The translations under genes and the position numbers were made by a program. From assembly GCA_029379385.1 (NCBI GenBank), contig CM055612.1, positions 14,012,001 to 14,076,000 on the forward strand: 64,000 bases of DNA. Reading direction: 5' to 3'. The notes beneath the pieces are model-generated. The model saw only the letters and a list, made by a program, of their open reading frames with translations. It searched no databases and was not told where the DNA came from. How positions within the stretch are numbered: position 1 is the first letter of the stretch; the number at the start of each line of letters is the position of its first letter. This DNA comes from Quillaja saponaria (lineage: Eukaryota > Streptophyta > Magnoliopsida > Fabales > Quillajaceae). Shown one piece after another: positions 46,555-58,205 of the stretch.

Positions 46555-47465
46555 GCAATATCCAAATCTTCATATTTTCCTAGCACGAATTGAAACTGCT
46601 CCAAAATTTTAAGATTCCTCAGCACAAAAAGAAACTACTACAAACCTTCAAGCTTCCTTAACATGAAATAAGACTGCTCCAAAGCTTCAAACTTCCTCAG
46701 CATGAAGTGAAACTACTCCAAAATTTCAAGACTAATAAGTATGAACAGAAACTGCTTCAAATCTTCAAATCTTCAAATCTTCTCAGCATTAAATGAAATT
46801 GCTGCAAATCTTCAAATTTCTTCACCATGAATTGAAATTGCTCCCAAATTTGAAGATTTCTTGATACAAATAGAAAATGCTCCAAATCTTCGATCTTCCT
46901 TAGCAAAAAATGAAACTGCTCCAAATCTTCAAATTCCCTTAGCATAAATTGAAACTGCTCCAAAATTTCAAGATTCCTCAACACAAACATAAAATACTCC
47001 AAATCTTCAAGCTTCCTCAACATGAAATGAGACTGCTCCAAAGCTTCAAATTTCCTCAGCATGAAGTGAAACTGCTCCAAAATTTCAAGACTAATAAGCA
47101 TGAACAGAAACTGCTCCAAATCTTCAATCTTTCTTAGCACAAAATGAAACTGCTCCAAAGCTTCAAATTTCCTTAGCATGAAGTGAAACTAATCCAAAAT
47201 ACAGAAGTTGCTCCAAATCTTCAAATTTCCTTAGCATAAATTGAAACTGCTCCAAAATTTCAAGATTCCTCAACACAAACATAAACTACTCCAAATCTTC
47301 AAACTTTCTTAGCATGAAATGAAATTGCTCCAAATCTTTAAAGTTCATCTGCACGAAGTGAAACTACTCAAAAACTTCAAGGTTGTTCTATATGAAGTGA
47401 CATTGCCTCAAAGTTTCAAGATTTGTCGGCACGACATTAAACTGCCTTAAATTGTCAAACATTTT
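46555..47465. repeat. Minisatellite, ~51-bp unit, about 18 copies
   Basis: Units alternate around GAAACTGCTCCAAATCTTCA and AACTTCCTCAGCATGAAGT. Because the period is a multiple of three, the minus strand keeps an open frame over 46757-47179 with a 17-residue repeat (LEQFHFMLRKFEA-like). There is no start context or domain. It lies between the gag fragment and the 3' LTR of the same retroelement. Confidence 0.88.
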
Positions 47466-47615
47466 CTTAACATGAACAAAAAATGCTTCCAAAAAAAAAA
47501 AAAAAAAAAGCTTTGTTGAATAAAAAACCACATAAGGTAGGAATTTTTCAAGTCATAATAAGATACTTCAAGCCTTTTATAATTATTGCATGATGAGCAT
47601 GCATACACAATCAAG

Positions 47616-47633
47616 TCTTGAAGTGAGGACATT
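47616..47633 (+). other. Polypurine tract before the 3' LTR
   Basis: CTTGAAGTGAGGACATT directly before TGTAGACA. Plant gypsy elements commonly show a GAAGTGGGGGCATT-type PPT here. Confidence 0.55.
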
Positions 47634-48362
47634 TGTAGACATAAAAAGTTCGGCATTTTTGTCTATTAAAATAATTTGCCAATTTAAGTGTCAATTAGTT
47701 AATTATAAATTGAAAAATTAGACACTAATTAGTCAAAATACAAATTGACAAATTACACACTAATTGGTCAACTGACAAAATAGACACAAATTGGCAATCA
47801 ACACCTATCACAACCAAATCATCTCAAATCCACCTCAATCACAATCAAATCACTTTCAGTTACCTGACATTCCATTCAATCACCTCCAATTACATTTAAA
47901 TTGGAAAAATTCTTCAATCACGATAATAACCTCAAATTCTCAAACTTTTTCACCCGCATTCTCTTATAAATAAGTTCACATAAGCAATGGAAGAGAGGCA
48001 AAAAAATCAAGGCACAAAAGCTCTTGAAACTCCCTTACTTTTCTTTCTCAAATAATAGAGATTCAAGAAAACCCCAAATCTCAATGATCAAGCCCAATGC
48101 ATGCAGAGATCACAAGATATTTCCCAATGACCATTCTCAATGTCCTTTTGAAAGAGGATTTATCAATTTATCTAGAATCAAGCTACATAGCCCTCAAATC
48201 AAGTAAAATTTTCAAAGAGATCAAATCAGTAGATTTTATTCTTCTCTTGTAAAGAATATTAATTCATATGTTGTACCATCTATTTTACAATTATAATACA
48301 ATTGTTATTTTTGTACACATTTTCTTGTTTGTTACTTTCAAGCACGAATTTGTTGTTCACAA
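47634..48362 (+). repeat. 3' LTR of the pol-deleted gypsy element
   Basis: Starts TGTAGACATAAAAAG after the PPT and ends about TTGTTGTTCACA (48362). A TATAAATA box is at 47965-47972, and poly-A-type and T-rich sequence follows near 48240-48330. Short open frames inside it are LTR sequence. Confidence 0.6.
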
Positions 48363-48441
48363 GGACAACTTTATACTTTAAAAAATTCAGATAGCTTGTG
48401 CATACACATATGTATGTGGCTAGCATACTTATATTTATATA

Positions 48442-48760
48442 TCTATACTATTTATAAAAGAGGTTAAGGGAAGAATATTTTGATTTCCTATTTTACTTTT
48501 TGCATTTATTAAATGTTAATATTGTCACACCCTCTTGATGTTTAACATTTAAATGAAATTGAAATTTTAAAATTTAATATATTTCTAATTAAATGTTAGA
48601 ATTCTAATATGAATTATTTTCTTCTATTCAAAAACTTCCTATTGACGTTTAGAGTTTGAGTGAAATTGAAATTTTAAAACTTAATATATTTCTAACTAAA
48701 AAGTTATAGTTTTGTTTAGATATGAATTGTTTTCTTTTTTAAAAAAACTTCCTATCAGTT
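48442..48760 (+). mobile_element. Helitron-like 5' end with internal tandem repeat
   Basis: TCTATACTATTTATAAAAGA follows an A at 48441, as at 31009. A 107-bp unit (TGAAATTGAAATTTTAAAA starting at 48554 and 48661) is repeated about twice at 48536-48760. The matching 3' end was not found, so the extent is unknown. Just upstream, CATACACATATGTATG then GGCTAG (48401-48423) looks like a Helitron 3' end. Confidence 0.4.
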
Positions 48761-49052
48761 TTATAATTGTCTAATTATATTATATATAATAACATGAGCA
48801 AAACCTATATTTGCATTATATATTGGCAAGCTTGAAACTATTCATTTAACCATAACTAGTTAGTTTATTTCTACCGTAACAATAACTTCCTATATGCTTT
48901 TTTTATATCTACTTCTAAAGCTATATGTTTATATCTTATTTTTGTTTTTTGTTTTTAGTAACTTTCCATGTTTATATACTCTTTTTGTCTTTGTTTTTGT
49001 TTTGGTATATACTCTTCTTAAATCAATCTGAAAATTAAGATTTTATTATTAC

Positions 49053-49320
49053 TATCACACCCTACACGAAAATATGACTGGCCAGAGGATTGGATAACAG
49101 TCTTCCGTAACCCTAACTTCAAAACAGAGAAATATATATGACTTTTGACTAATTCAAAGCAAGAATGTAAATTTTAGAAAACAGAAGTTCAAATGCTTAT
49201 TTATTGAAATTTATTTAATTTACTCAAAATTTCGGCAAAGGTTCTCTGTAAACTGGAACATGTCCAAAAATACAAACATATAATCCTAGTTACATAAAAC
49301 TGATTTTCAAATGTCACATG
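49053..49320 (-). repeat. LTR end fragment, same family as 13029-15070 and 58206-61205
   Basis: TATCACACCCTACACGAAAA, then ATGACTGGCCAGAGGATTGG, TTCCGTAACCC and CGGCAAAGGTTC line up with the first 260 bp of the other two LTRs. Similarity fades near 49320. Confidence 0.7.
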
Positions 49321-49813
49321 CTCTACATGTGTAATATGCAATTGAAAAAGAGTTGAAGTTAGAAGTGAATGGATGCCCTCTTTTTAATAGATCATGAATC
49401 TTTCAAATATTGAAAAAACAAAAAATATTTATATGGCAAAACAAAATATAAGACTAAGTTATTGATCAATTACAGCACTTGAAATATTTTGCTTTTAGTC
49501 ATTCAGTGATAGATAACATGTGGCTATGGATTTTGTGGATCATTAATCATTACTATTTTTCTTGCTTTTCCTTCCCTTTTCATTTCAATCATAACTTATG
49601 GTTATTTCTTAGTTCACATCAAATTGTTTGTTTATTTCATTAAACAAGTCAAAGACTGTGCTAGCTTTATATATAATGGATAGGAAGAAATGAATGAAAT
49701 ATGTAGTACTATTATTCTTTTAATGTTAACTATAGTAGATAAACATGGATTTTATGTTACTTTTCAAATTTTATATTCCTTGAAACATTGTAATAAATTC
49801 CTTTTTTTCACTA

Positions 49814-49987
49814 GTGAAGGAATTAAGTATTGTGGCGAAACTGAAACAAGAGGTACTGGATTGTATAAAAAGGGACCAAGTGATAATAATTGTTCTTGTT
49901 AAGGAAGCTGGTGTAGGTAAGATATGGACAACTAGATGCATTATTGATCTTGCAAAAAGCGAAGGCTTACCTTATCATATTCTTTGA
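49814..49987 (+). pseudogene. NB-ARC P-loop exon remnant (NLR-like)
   Basis: A 57-codon open stretch after a splice-acceptor-like TTTTTTCACTAG. It reads ELSIVAKLKQEVLDCIKRDQ, then VIIIVLVKEAGVGKIWTT and RCIIDLAKSEGLP. The layout (a beta strand, then a GxxGVGKT-like Walker A, then a helix) fits the start of the NB-ARC nucleotide-binding domain of plant disease-resistance proteins. The Walker A is damaged: the leading Gly is Lys-Glu and the Thr after Lys is Ile. Nothing of the rest of an NLR is visible nearby, so this is a single-exon relic, possibly carried by a transposon. Confidence 0.4.
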
Positions 49988-51164
49988 TTTTTTTTTTCTT
50001 ATCTAGTTGCATTGAACACAATTTACTTTGTTTCTGTTTTTATAAACTATTAGGTAATAGGCTAGCAGAAACTGATTAAAGTATGTATTTGAATCTTGCT
50101 ATGTACCTATGTATACTATATTGAGTATAACTACCTCACTTACATGTTATTGTATTTTTCTTATTTTGGCACAAGTTTGTTTGTGTCTGCCACATGGTAT
50201 GTTAAATTTTCTCATTTTTCTTAAAAAAATGCTTGTAATTTGAAATAAAAATAATTATATAAAGAAATGCATACATTTGCTTACCATTTGCAATTGATAC
50301 TCTTCCATTCTCCAATGGGTTTTATTTGCTTTGTGGTTTCTTCCATTTCCAAAGTATGTGAAACAAAGTTTAAAGGTAAGTTCCATTAGAGTCATATATA
50401 GGATATTCTCCACTTGATTTTCAAAATCCTTTGCCATCTCTTTCTAATCATAGTTTTTTCTTTTTGTACCAATAATTTTTACCTTTGTGAACAAAAAAAT
50501 ACAAGTCCCTTTCCCTAAAGCTTTTGGTGCCATTGCTACTCTATATTGCTGGTTGTAAGTTAAGAAATAAGGATTCATCCCTAAAGTTGCAGATCAAAAT
50601 AAAAAAGGATAGAAAAAAGAAGGTAAGAGATTTTTGTTAATGATTGATAATTTTAAGGTTACTAATGGTTTGGTTTTGTAAGTTTCTGATCCGTGCATAC
50701 ATTTATTCTTATTGTTGATTGAAATTGAGATAATGATATGTTGGCTTTGTTGTCTTTCTCTATCATGAATAATGTTTGTCCTTTTTGAACAAAAAAACAA
50801 GTCTCTGACCTAGATCAATAGCTTCTAGCCATTGTTAATGTCTAACATGGATATTAGCTTGTTACTTCTTTTAAATTTTCCTTATCTATTATATTTAATC
50901 GAAAGAGTTGCCATGTGAGACATCATTTTTTATTTTTTAAAATTATTTTATTTAATCCGAAGAGTCATAGTATGACACCCCACTAATAAGTCATTATTAT
51001 AGTAGATTTGATCGACTTTAATCTTTATTTTCTTATTTTATTGTTTGTTAGTATGTAGATTTTGCATTTGCTTTTTACTATTTTCATTTGGAATTCTATT
51101 ATAGACAACTTGCATTAATAAACATATGAAATTAACATAATTATTAAATTTTCATGAGCAGAAA
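49988..51164. other. Intergenic, no gene recognised
   Basis: AT-rich. Related phrases occur near 50495 (GAACAAAAAAATACAAGTCCC) and 50788 (GAACAAAAAAACAAGTC). The end of the stretch (ATGAGCAG before AAAACATGG) looks like a splice acceptor leading into the CACTA gene. Confidence 0.4.
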
Positions 51165-54115
51165 ACATGGAAGAAGATCATACTTAGTTTGATGGTGACT
51201 ATAGTTAGATGCAATGCAGAGTTGAGAATCATAGGATTACAGAAGAGTTTATGTATAATGTAAATAAGTTTCTTGACTTTGCATAGAGTATCTGAGAATT
51301 GTGAATGATAATAATACAATTTAGTGCCCTTGTCTTGTTTGTAAGAACAAAAGGTGGATGTCTCGTGATGAAGTGACTGTTCACTTGGATAAAAAGGGTT
51401 TCTTAAAAAACTACAAGGACCTTACATGGGGAAGGCGAGAAGTGGTTAAGAGAAAGTTCAAATGACCGAGGGGTTGATATTGAAAATTTAAGCAACCGTT
51501 ATATTGACATGGTTGTGGATGCTGCTGGTCAATATTTTAATTGGGATGAGGAGAGTCGAGTTCCCAAGGAGTAGAATTCTAATGTGAAAAGTTTTTTTGC
51601 CAAATACTAACGAGCAGTTATGGGAAGGTTCAACTGGCATACTCTGTTATTTGTAATAACATAACTATTGAACTATAAATTAGAGTTCAACATGAGTGAG
51701 AACTGTTATGATTGGATTGTTTCAACTACTAAGGGTATGTTGCCAAAAGATGAGAAGTTGCCTGAAAATTTTTACAGATCCAAGAAATTAGTCAAAAAAT
51801 TAAGACTTGGATATGAGAAGATATATGCATGTCCTAATGATTGTATGCTCTACCAGGGCAAATCAGACAATAAGTTACAAGAATGTCGTGTGTGTCGACA
51901 TCAGAGATATCAACCTAAGACCCAAATAATGTAAGATATTACGTTACTTTCTACATGCAAAAAGGCTACAAAGACTATATATGTCAAAAACATAGCTCAA
52001 CATATGATATGGCATGATCAAAGATGTGTTGCTGGTCTAATGATTCATCTAAGTGATGGTGAGGCATGGAAACACTTCAATGACAATTATCTGTCATTCT
52101 TGGAAAATCCAAGAAATGTTAGATTAGGTCTTTCCATAGATGGGTTTTGTCCATTTGGGCATTCATCAAGCAATCACTCTATTTGGCATGTCTTTGTTAT
52201 TTCTTATAACTTGCCTCCTAATATGTGTATAAAGGAGCTGTATTTATTCTTAACACTTGTCATCACTGGGCTAAAATCAACTAATTAAAATCTGGACATA
52301 TACTTGAGACCTTTTATTGATGACTTGAAAAAGTTGTGGGAAGAAAAGGTGAATACTTATGATGCTTATTGAGGTCAGAATTTTATTATGAAGGCTACAC
52401 TTATGTGGACCATTAGTGACTTCCCTGCGTATAGAATGCTATCAGGGTGGAGTACACATGGAAACTTAGCATATTCGTATTGTATGGAATGAACTAAATC
52501 ATTTTGCCTACCTCATGGTAGTAAGCCGTGTTGATTTGATTGTCACCATCAGTTATTACCTGTTGATCATCCTTTTCGATTATAAAGAGATAAATTTTGA
52601 AAGGGAATAGTAGAGAAAGGTTTACCACCACCATGGTTGTCTGGGGAAGAAATGTGTAATCATATTTTTGAGCACAGTCAGATCACTTTTAGTAAAGCTT
52701 TGGGAAACAAACAATTTTAGAATTTGTGAAAGAACATCATTAGGCAAAAATAAATATATTTTGGGAATTGCCTTATTGGTCAACTAATCTCATTTGACAC
52801 AATCTAGATTTAATGCACATTGAGAAAAATGTCTTCGATAATGTTTTCAATACTATGATGAATATAAAAGGTAAGACAAAAGACAATCCAAATGCTAAGA
52901 AGGATTTAAACTAATTTTGTAAGCATACTAAATTGGAATTGAAGGAATGTAATGGGAAACTTATTATGCCACAAGCTTCTTACAGCTTGTCAAAACCTCA
53001 ACTGAAGGAAGTGTGTGAATGGATAAAAGACTTGAGGCTCCCTGAAGGGTATGCTTCAAATCTAGCTCATTGTGTGAACATGGATGATTGTAAGTTGTAT
53101 GGGATGAAAAGTCATGATTGTCACATTTTCATGCAAAGATTAATTTCGAGCATTTCGCAATCACTTACCAAAAAGGGCATGGGAAGTACTTATAGAGCTT
53201 AGTAACTTTTTCAGAAATTTATGTAAGTTGGAAAAGATATTAATTTGTGGGTTCTTTGATTCAATGAAACATTTGACTATGCATTTACCATATGAAACTA
53301 AAATGGGTGGACCGGTACAATATTGTTGGATATATCCATTTGAAAGGTAATTTTTTTTCCTAAATTTGTTTCATTTAGACTCATTCTATTTCGTTATTAA
53401 ATAGTTTATTTTTAGGATGATGTTGAATTTAAAGAAAAAAGCTCAGAACAAGTCTTCTGTCAAATTTTCTATATATGAGGCCTATGTATTGCAAAAAATT
53501 TCAAATTTGTGTGCAATGTATTTTGAGCCAAACATTCAAAAACGAAGTTAAATCGATTCCCTCATCAAGATGATGGTGGAGATGTCGATTCCAATGGACA
53601 CCTCTCTGTTTTCTATCAACCACGTCGTGCATTTGGATTTCATATGAATAAATCTCTTACTGATGAGCATTTTGAAGCAGCAAATATATATGTTCTATTA
53701 AATACAATAGAAATTGAGTTATTTGTAATGTAAGTTGTTCAAATCCTATTTTACTTTAGATTGGCTTCAACATAAATCTTTCAAATTGGCTTCAACAACA
53801 GGTTAGTTGTCATAAAATCAAGTATTTGTTTGTTTGGACTGTGTGATAAGTTATTGAATTATTTATTAATGACTTAATTTACCTTTTTGCTATAGGCTCA
53901 TGAGCGCAAGATCTCTAATCCATGTATTGAAGAGATTGCTTATAGGTTAATCAAAGTTGTGAGGTGTTATAATGAGTATTTTGTTAACAGGTTTAAGTTT
54001 CACACGCTTTCTTATGGCAGTGGCAAAAAATCTATGAATAGTGGAGTTCGTGTCAAAGGGAGTTGTTATTACTTATTAGTATCATATCAATATCATAAAA
54101 TCTTAACACTTTGTT
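51165..54115 (+). pseudogene. CACTA TNP2-type transposase remnant 2
   Basis: Transposase_21 family. The start is at ATGGAAGAAGATCATAC (about 51169). A transposase-associated domain trace precedes 51450. Positions 51668-51934 read YDWIVSTTKGMLPKDEKLPE, RLGYEKIYACPNDCMLYQG and CRVCRHQRYQ. Positions 52004-52288 read AEAWKHF-like sequence, LENPRNVRLGLSIDGFCPFG and FVISYNLPPNMCIKELYLF. Then come PFIDDLKKLWEE and SDFPAYRMLSGWSTHGN. Positions 52933-53350 carry the DUF4218 domain (HDCHIFMQRL, FFDSMKHLTMHLPYETKMGG), and 53930-54080 a DUF4216-like piece (FVNRFKFHTLSYGSGKKSMN). Stops and several probable introns break it. Confidence 0.88.
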
Positions 54116-54359
54116 AATGTTTTTAATGAATTTGATTATGGTAGAATTGTTAGGGCTATATTGACTATTGTTCATTCTTATATGCTAGGACTGTATCCAA
54201 ATTGGTTAAAATTTCTAGAGGGAGTGAAAGATTTATGTTTTTAACAGTTTCTTGTAATTGCTTATATAGAATGAAGTAATTAATAGTGGTTATGTTTATG
54301 TTTTCTCGATATGTAGTAATAAATTAATTGTTTTGTTAAATTTCAAGCACATTATATGT

Positions 54360-55310
54360 TTGAAACAGAGAAAGAGGAGATAGAATCTAAAGCAGTGTTC
54401 AATATTATAGTTGTACGAAAGTTAAAATACTTATTGAGTGAAGCACAAAGCAAAACATTAAAAATACGTGAAATTGATGACATCTCAAAGTGCCAAGGAT
54501 GGATGCCATCTTGGATGAAAGTAGAAAATTGGATAAGGCTCCTTCAAATTTAGGGCTCAAATAAGTGGAAAGAAATTTTAGAGATAGGGTCACAAATTTA
54601 GGCATCTAGACATGTTGGAGGATCCATTTTAGTAATATAACATAAAGCAAAAATAGTAATATTTCTTTTCCAAAACATTATTGTTTTTAAAGCTGGTATG
54701 TAATATTAACATTTAACATTGGAATTATTTTTTTAGAGAAAGGAATCTGGATTAGAACCAAGCCCCTAGGAAATTTACAACCGGATCCACAAGAAAACTC
54801 AAACTAGGGAGTTTGTAAACGACAAGTCAAGAGTCATTTCTATTAGTTTCTTATTGAATAAGTTCCAAAATCTATTTTATATATTTATATGATGAAATTG
54901 TGTGTTAATATTTTTGTATTTGGATTTGTAGGAAAAGTACATGTGCCTACTAATTGAAAAATACGGGGAAGATACTACTAACCATCTTGAATTTGATCAT
55001 GAACTTTGGATAAAAGCGACAGGGGGAGTGCAAAGGGGAGGAAAATGTACGGGTGTGGAAAGATTGGATTGGCGAGAGTTCTATTTAGAAACCTAGTTGG
55101 TACTTCCCATTCATCGACTTCCTTTATTGCCATATCACAGCATGAAAATGAGATGAAACATGAGATTAATTTCCTAATGAATTAGTTAAGCATAGCAGTC
55201 CAGAAAACGGATGAAATGAAAAGTGAAATGAAAACTCTTATGCAAGTTTTTGTAGCAAAATTAGGTGTAGACTTCAGCGCTTTTATGCCATCATCGTCAG
55301 TAAGTGTCAT
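54360..55310 (+). pseudogene. Transposase_24-type second CACTA protein remnant
   Basis: Pieces in order: WMPSWMKVENWIRLLQI and NKWKEILEIGSQI, then in another frame ESGLEPSPLEIYNRIHKKTQ with REFVNDKS, and from about 55010 KATGGVQRGGKCTGVERL. This matches the plant transposase Transposase_24 family (PF03004), carried as the second gene of many plant CACTA elements and thought to bind subterminal DNA. A coiled-coil-like stretch (KMKSEMKTLMQVF type) follows. Confidence 0.65.
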
Positions 55311-56929
55311 TTTCTTTTTACCTTTATGAAATGATACATTACTAGTCAGGTATTCCTTTTTCTGTTTCATTTATGTTTTTGTTTGCTATTACTGAAGCAA
55401 ATATAATTCATGTCTCATTAACATTGCATGTAAAATAGTCCTTCATGTGATCCAACCTATACTCTTACACTTACATTCTCTCTATAGCTATGCCTTTTAC
55501 CTACACTCTTTTGATGGTTGTTTTTATTATGAAGTTAATTTCTTAGCCATGCCTTTCTAATATATGTTGTATGTTTATGTCTTTATAATGCTAATGGGAA
55601 AAAATGTAAGCTTAAATTGTTTGTTATAATTGGTGACTAAATCATTGAAATGCCTTTTTGGTTGGTGAATTGTTTTTTTTTTTAACTTAGGTATTCCTTA
55701 TTCCTAAAAAAACAAATTGTGCTATTAGGCTCATAACCATTATGTTTTATTATTCTTTTGGTTGTAGCCTATAGGTATTAGATGACAACTAATAGGTTAG
55801 ACATGGCAGGTATCATTCAATTTATAGATATGCAAATGGCCTACTTTGGTGCCCTTTATCCTCATATACAATAATGGACACTAACTATAGCAATAAAGAT
55901 GCTGATGTTATATTTACACTAGTTAAGTTGAATATGTTAAACAATAAGGTAAAGAAACATGAGGAAAACTTAAAATGCATGAATTATAATTTGCTTCAAC
56001 AGCTTGAGGTTGTCATAATGCAAAACAAGTTGCCACAAGATAGTACTTTTATTTTATTACCTACAAGAAGCTTCTCTTTCATATTATGTGATTTGGCTAT
56101 TGAATCAGTCCCTTTCTTTCTTTTTATTTGATGAATAGTTATAAAGATGCCAACTTTGGAATTGTATAAAGTGACGATTATAAACATCATCAATTTAGTT
56201 TATTATACAAAGCCCAAGCCTAACATCAAATATTCCTCTTATATATTAAGTACTTGCTCATTGTAAAATATAAGCAATAGTTGCCTCATTGTTTGGATGA
56301 TGAACAAACCTAGTTGTATGTAATGAATGCAATTTAGTTGACTATTTATTTGAATGCATGAAAGATTAGATTATCTTGGAAGAGACAAGGAAGGGGGTGG
56401 TGTTTATATTAGGAGAAAGAAAGAATTAGAAAACATAAAGGCTTTCCTCTCCACTCAAATATATGAATGTTGTCTCATACAATATTTTTCAGCATAGTTG
56501 ATTTTTTAATGGTCAAAACAAGTTTTAATATAAGGAATTATATACTCATTATTTTTATTATATGTTAATTTGTTATTCTATTTCAATAGGGTCGTGTGAG
56601 GGCTTTTTATATCGATGAAAATTGTGGAGAAGTTGATTTAGGACAATAACATGCTACAACGATCAAGAGCATGATGATGATTATTATGAGGATAATTAGC
56701 TAGTAATTTTCACTTTTGTGATATATTAATGGATAACTTTATATTTAAGCATGTTACATTGTGTTGATTAATTACTTTGATAATTATATGACAAAGTTAT
56801 TTTATATTTTCGATATATTTAGTATTCAATATTAATTTATAAATCAGTAAATGATTGACAGATTTTTATTCAAATTATTTATTAAAAAAAAATCTTAAAT
56901 CAGGAATCTGGACAATTACTGACCAACCC
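55311..56929 (+). other. CACTA interior, poorly defined
   Basis: One 85-codon open stretch (55874-56131) has a Lys/Asn-rich start and no recognised domain. Near 56600-56700 an Asp/Tyr-rich ending (DDDYYEDN) resembles the acidic C-terminus of CACTA proteins. Confidence 0.35.
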
Positions 56930-57180
56930 ATGGTTAGTTGGTAAATTCAGCATATTTGCTAGATTTTAGTGATTACCGACCAACCAACCTCATTTTCATG
57001 CCAAAAAATTTTACCCACCAACCGCTCTGACCAACATTGGTTGGTAATTACCAACCAATAGTTGGTCGGTATTACCGACCTCAAATTTAGCTACCGCCCT
57101 TTACCAACCAAAGGTTAGTCGATAAATCTATAGCAACCAACTTTTCCCTCATTACCAACCAACTTAGTAATGTACACATC
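56930..57180. repeat. CACTA subterminal palindromic repeats
   Basis: Many copies of ACCAACCAA, TTACCGACCAA and their complements GGTTGGTAATTACC and TTGGTCGGTA occur on both strands. Dense, both-strand short motifs next to the end are the binding-site arrays of CACTA transposases. Confidence 0.7.
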
Positions 57181-57189
57181 GATATTTAT

Positions 57190-58205
57190 TTTTCTTTATA
57201 ATTAAAAAATTTTACACTACCTTAGTCTTGATGTTATTATACCAAATGTTCTTAACGTTACAATATCAAGTTATAACATGTTTTATTGTATTTTTATTCA
57301 TTTAATTTGTTTATTGTATAACTAAAATTTATTCACAACTTTTTCTTCTCCATTTTAATATCAATAGCATTATAATTGTTTTAGGATTATTGATTTATTT
57401 TTTACTAATTATTTTCTATCTTTATAAATTTATATTTTTTCAATAATTATATGTCAATAATAATTAAGATTGAATTTCTCAATTTTTTTTTTTAATAAGT
57501 TCCCTATTATATTTTTTTTGTTCTTCTCAAATTTATGAATTAAAATTTTAAAAATTACTATGAATTAAAATAAATATTAAGAGTTTTGTTTTCATGATTA
57601 TAATATTGTTGTTTTAACTTTTAAATCATATTTTTTAAAATATGTTTTTCAATGTTTATATGTCAATAGTAGTAAAGATTGAATATCACAATTTCTTTTC
57701 TTTTCTTTTTTTGTTTAATAAGTTTCTAATAATTTTAATAGTTCTTCTAAAATTTTATAAAATTAATTTTTTTTTATTTTTTTAAATACTATGTATTAAA
57801 AAAAATTAAGAACATTGTGTTCATGATTATAATATTGTTGTTTTAAATTATAATTCTTCACATCTTAAGAATTAAGAAAATATATATGTTTTTGAATTTA
57901 TTATTTATTTTTGTTAAATTTATCTATTTGTTTATGAATATAAAAGTGGTTTAGTAGAAAAAATTCTATTTTTTTTAAATACTCTAATGAGTTTTTATTA
58001 TTACACAAACACTTTTTAGTTGTTATTTTGCTACAAATAAACTATTTATTTTATTTTTATTGTTTACTTCTTTTTTAATTCTTCTTTATTTTAATATTAA
58101 TATATAAGATTGTGATATTCTTATGACTACTGATACTTTTTTCCCCAATTCTTTTTAAATATTAGTAAAATATATCGTAAACAAGATTCAGGCGCAATGC
58201 TTGCA
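57190..58205. repeat. LTR-start scrap plus AT-rich dispersed repeat
   Basis: Positions 57260-57350 (ATATCAAGTTATAACATGTT and following) match 61081-61170, the start of the neighbouring LTR. From 57360 to 58205 the sequence belongs to the AT-rich family seen at 9370-10175 and has an internal ~240-bp near-duplication (TATGTCAATA-TAAGATTGAAT near 57445 and 57660). The LTR at 58206 cuts it off within the GGCGCAATGCTTGCA segment. Confidence 0.55.

Larger units (their letters stand above)
51165..57180 (+). mobile_element. CACTA (EnSpm) transposon 2, degraded but nearly complete in gene order
   Basis: Contains a TNP2-type transposase remnant (51165-54115), a second ORF of the Transposase_24 type (54360-55310) and terminal palindromic subterminal repeats (56930-57175), in the usual CACTA order. 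A CACTA-motif terminus could not be located at either end. Confidence 0.8.

Noticed and set aside
46757..47179. 140-codon minus-strand open frame with 17-residue repeats as a gene
   Set aside because: It is one frame of a 51-bp minisatellite in noncoding retroelement sequence, with no promoter or domain.
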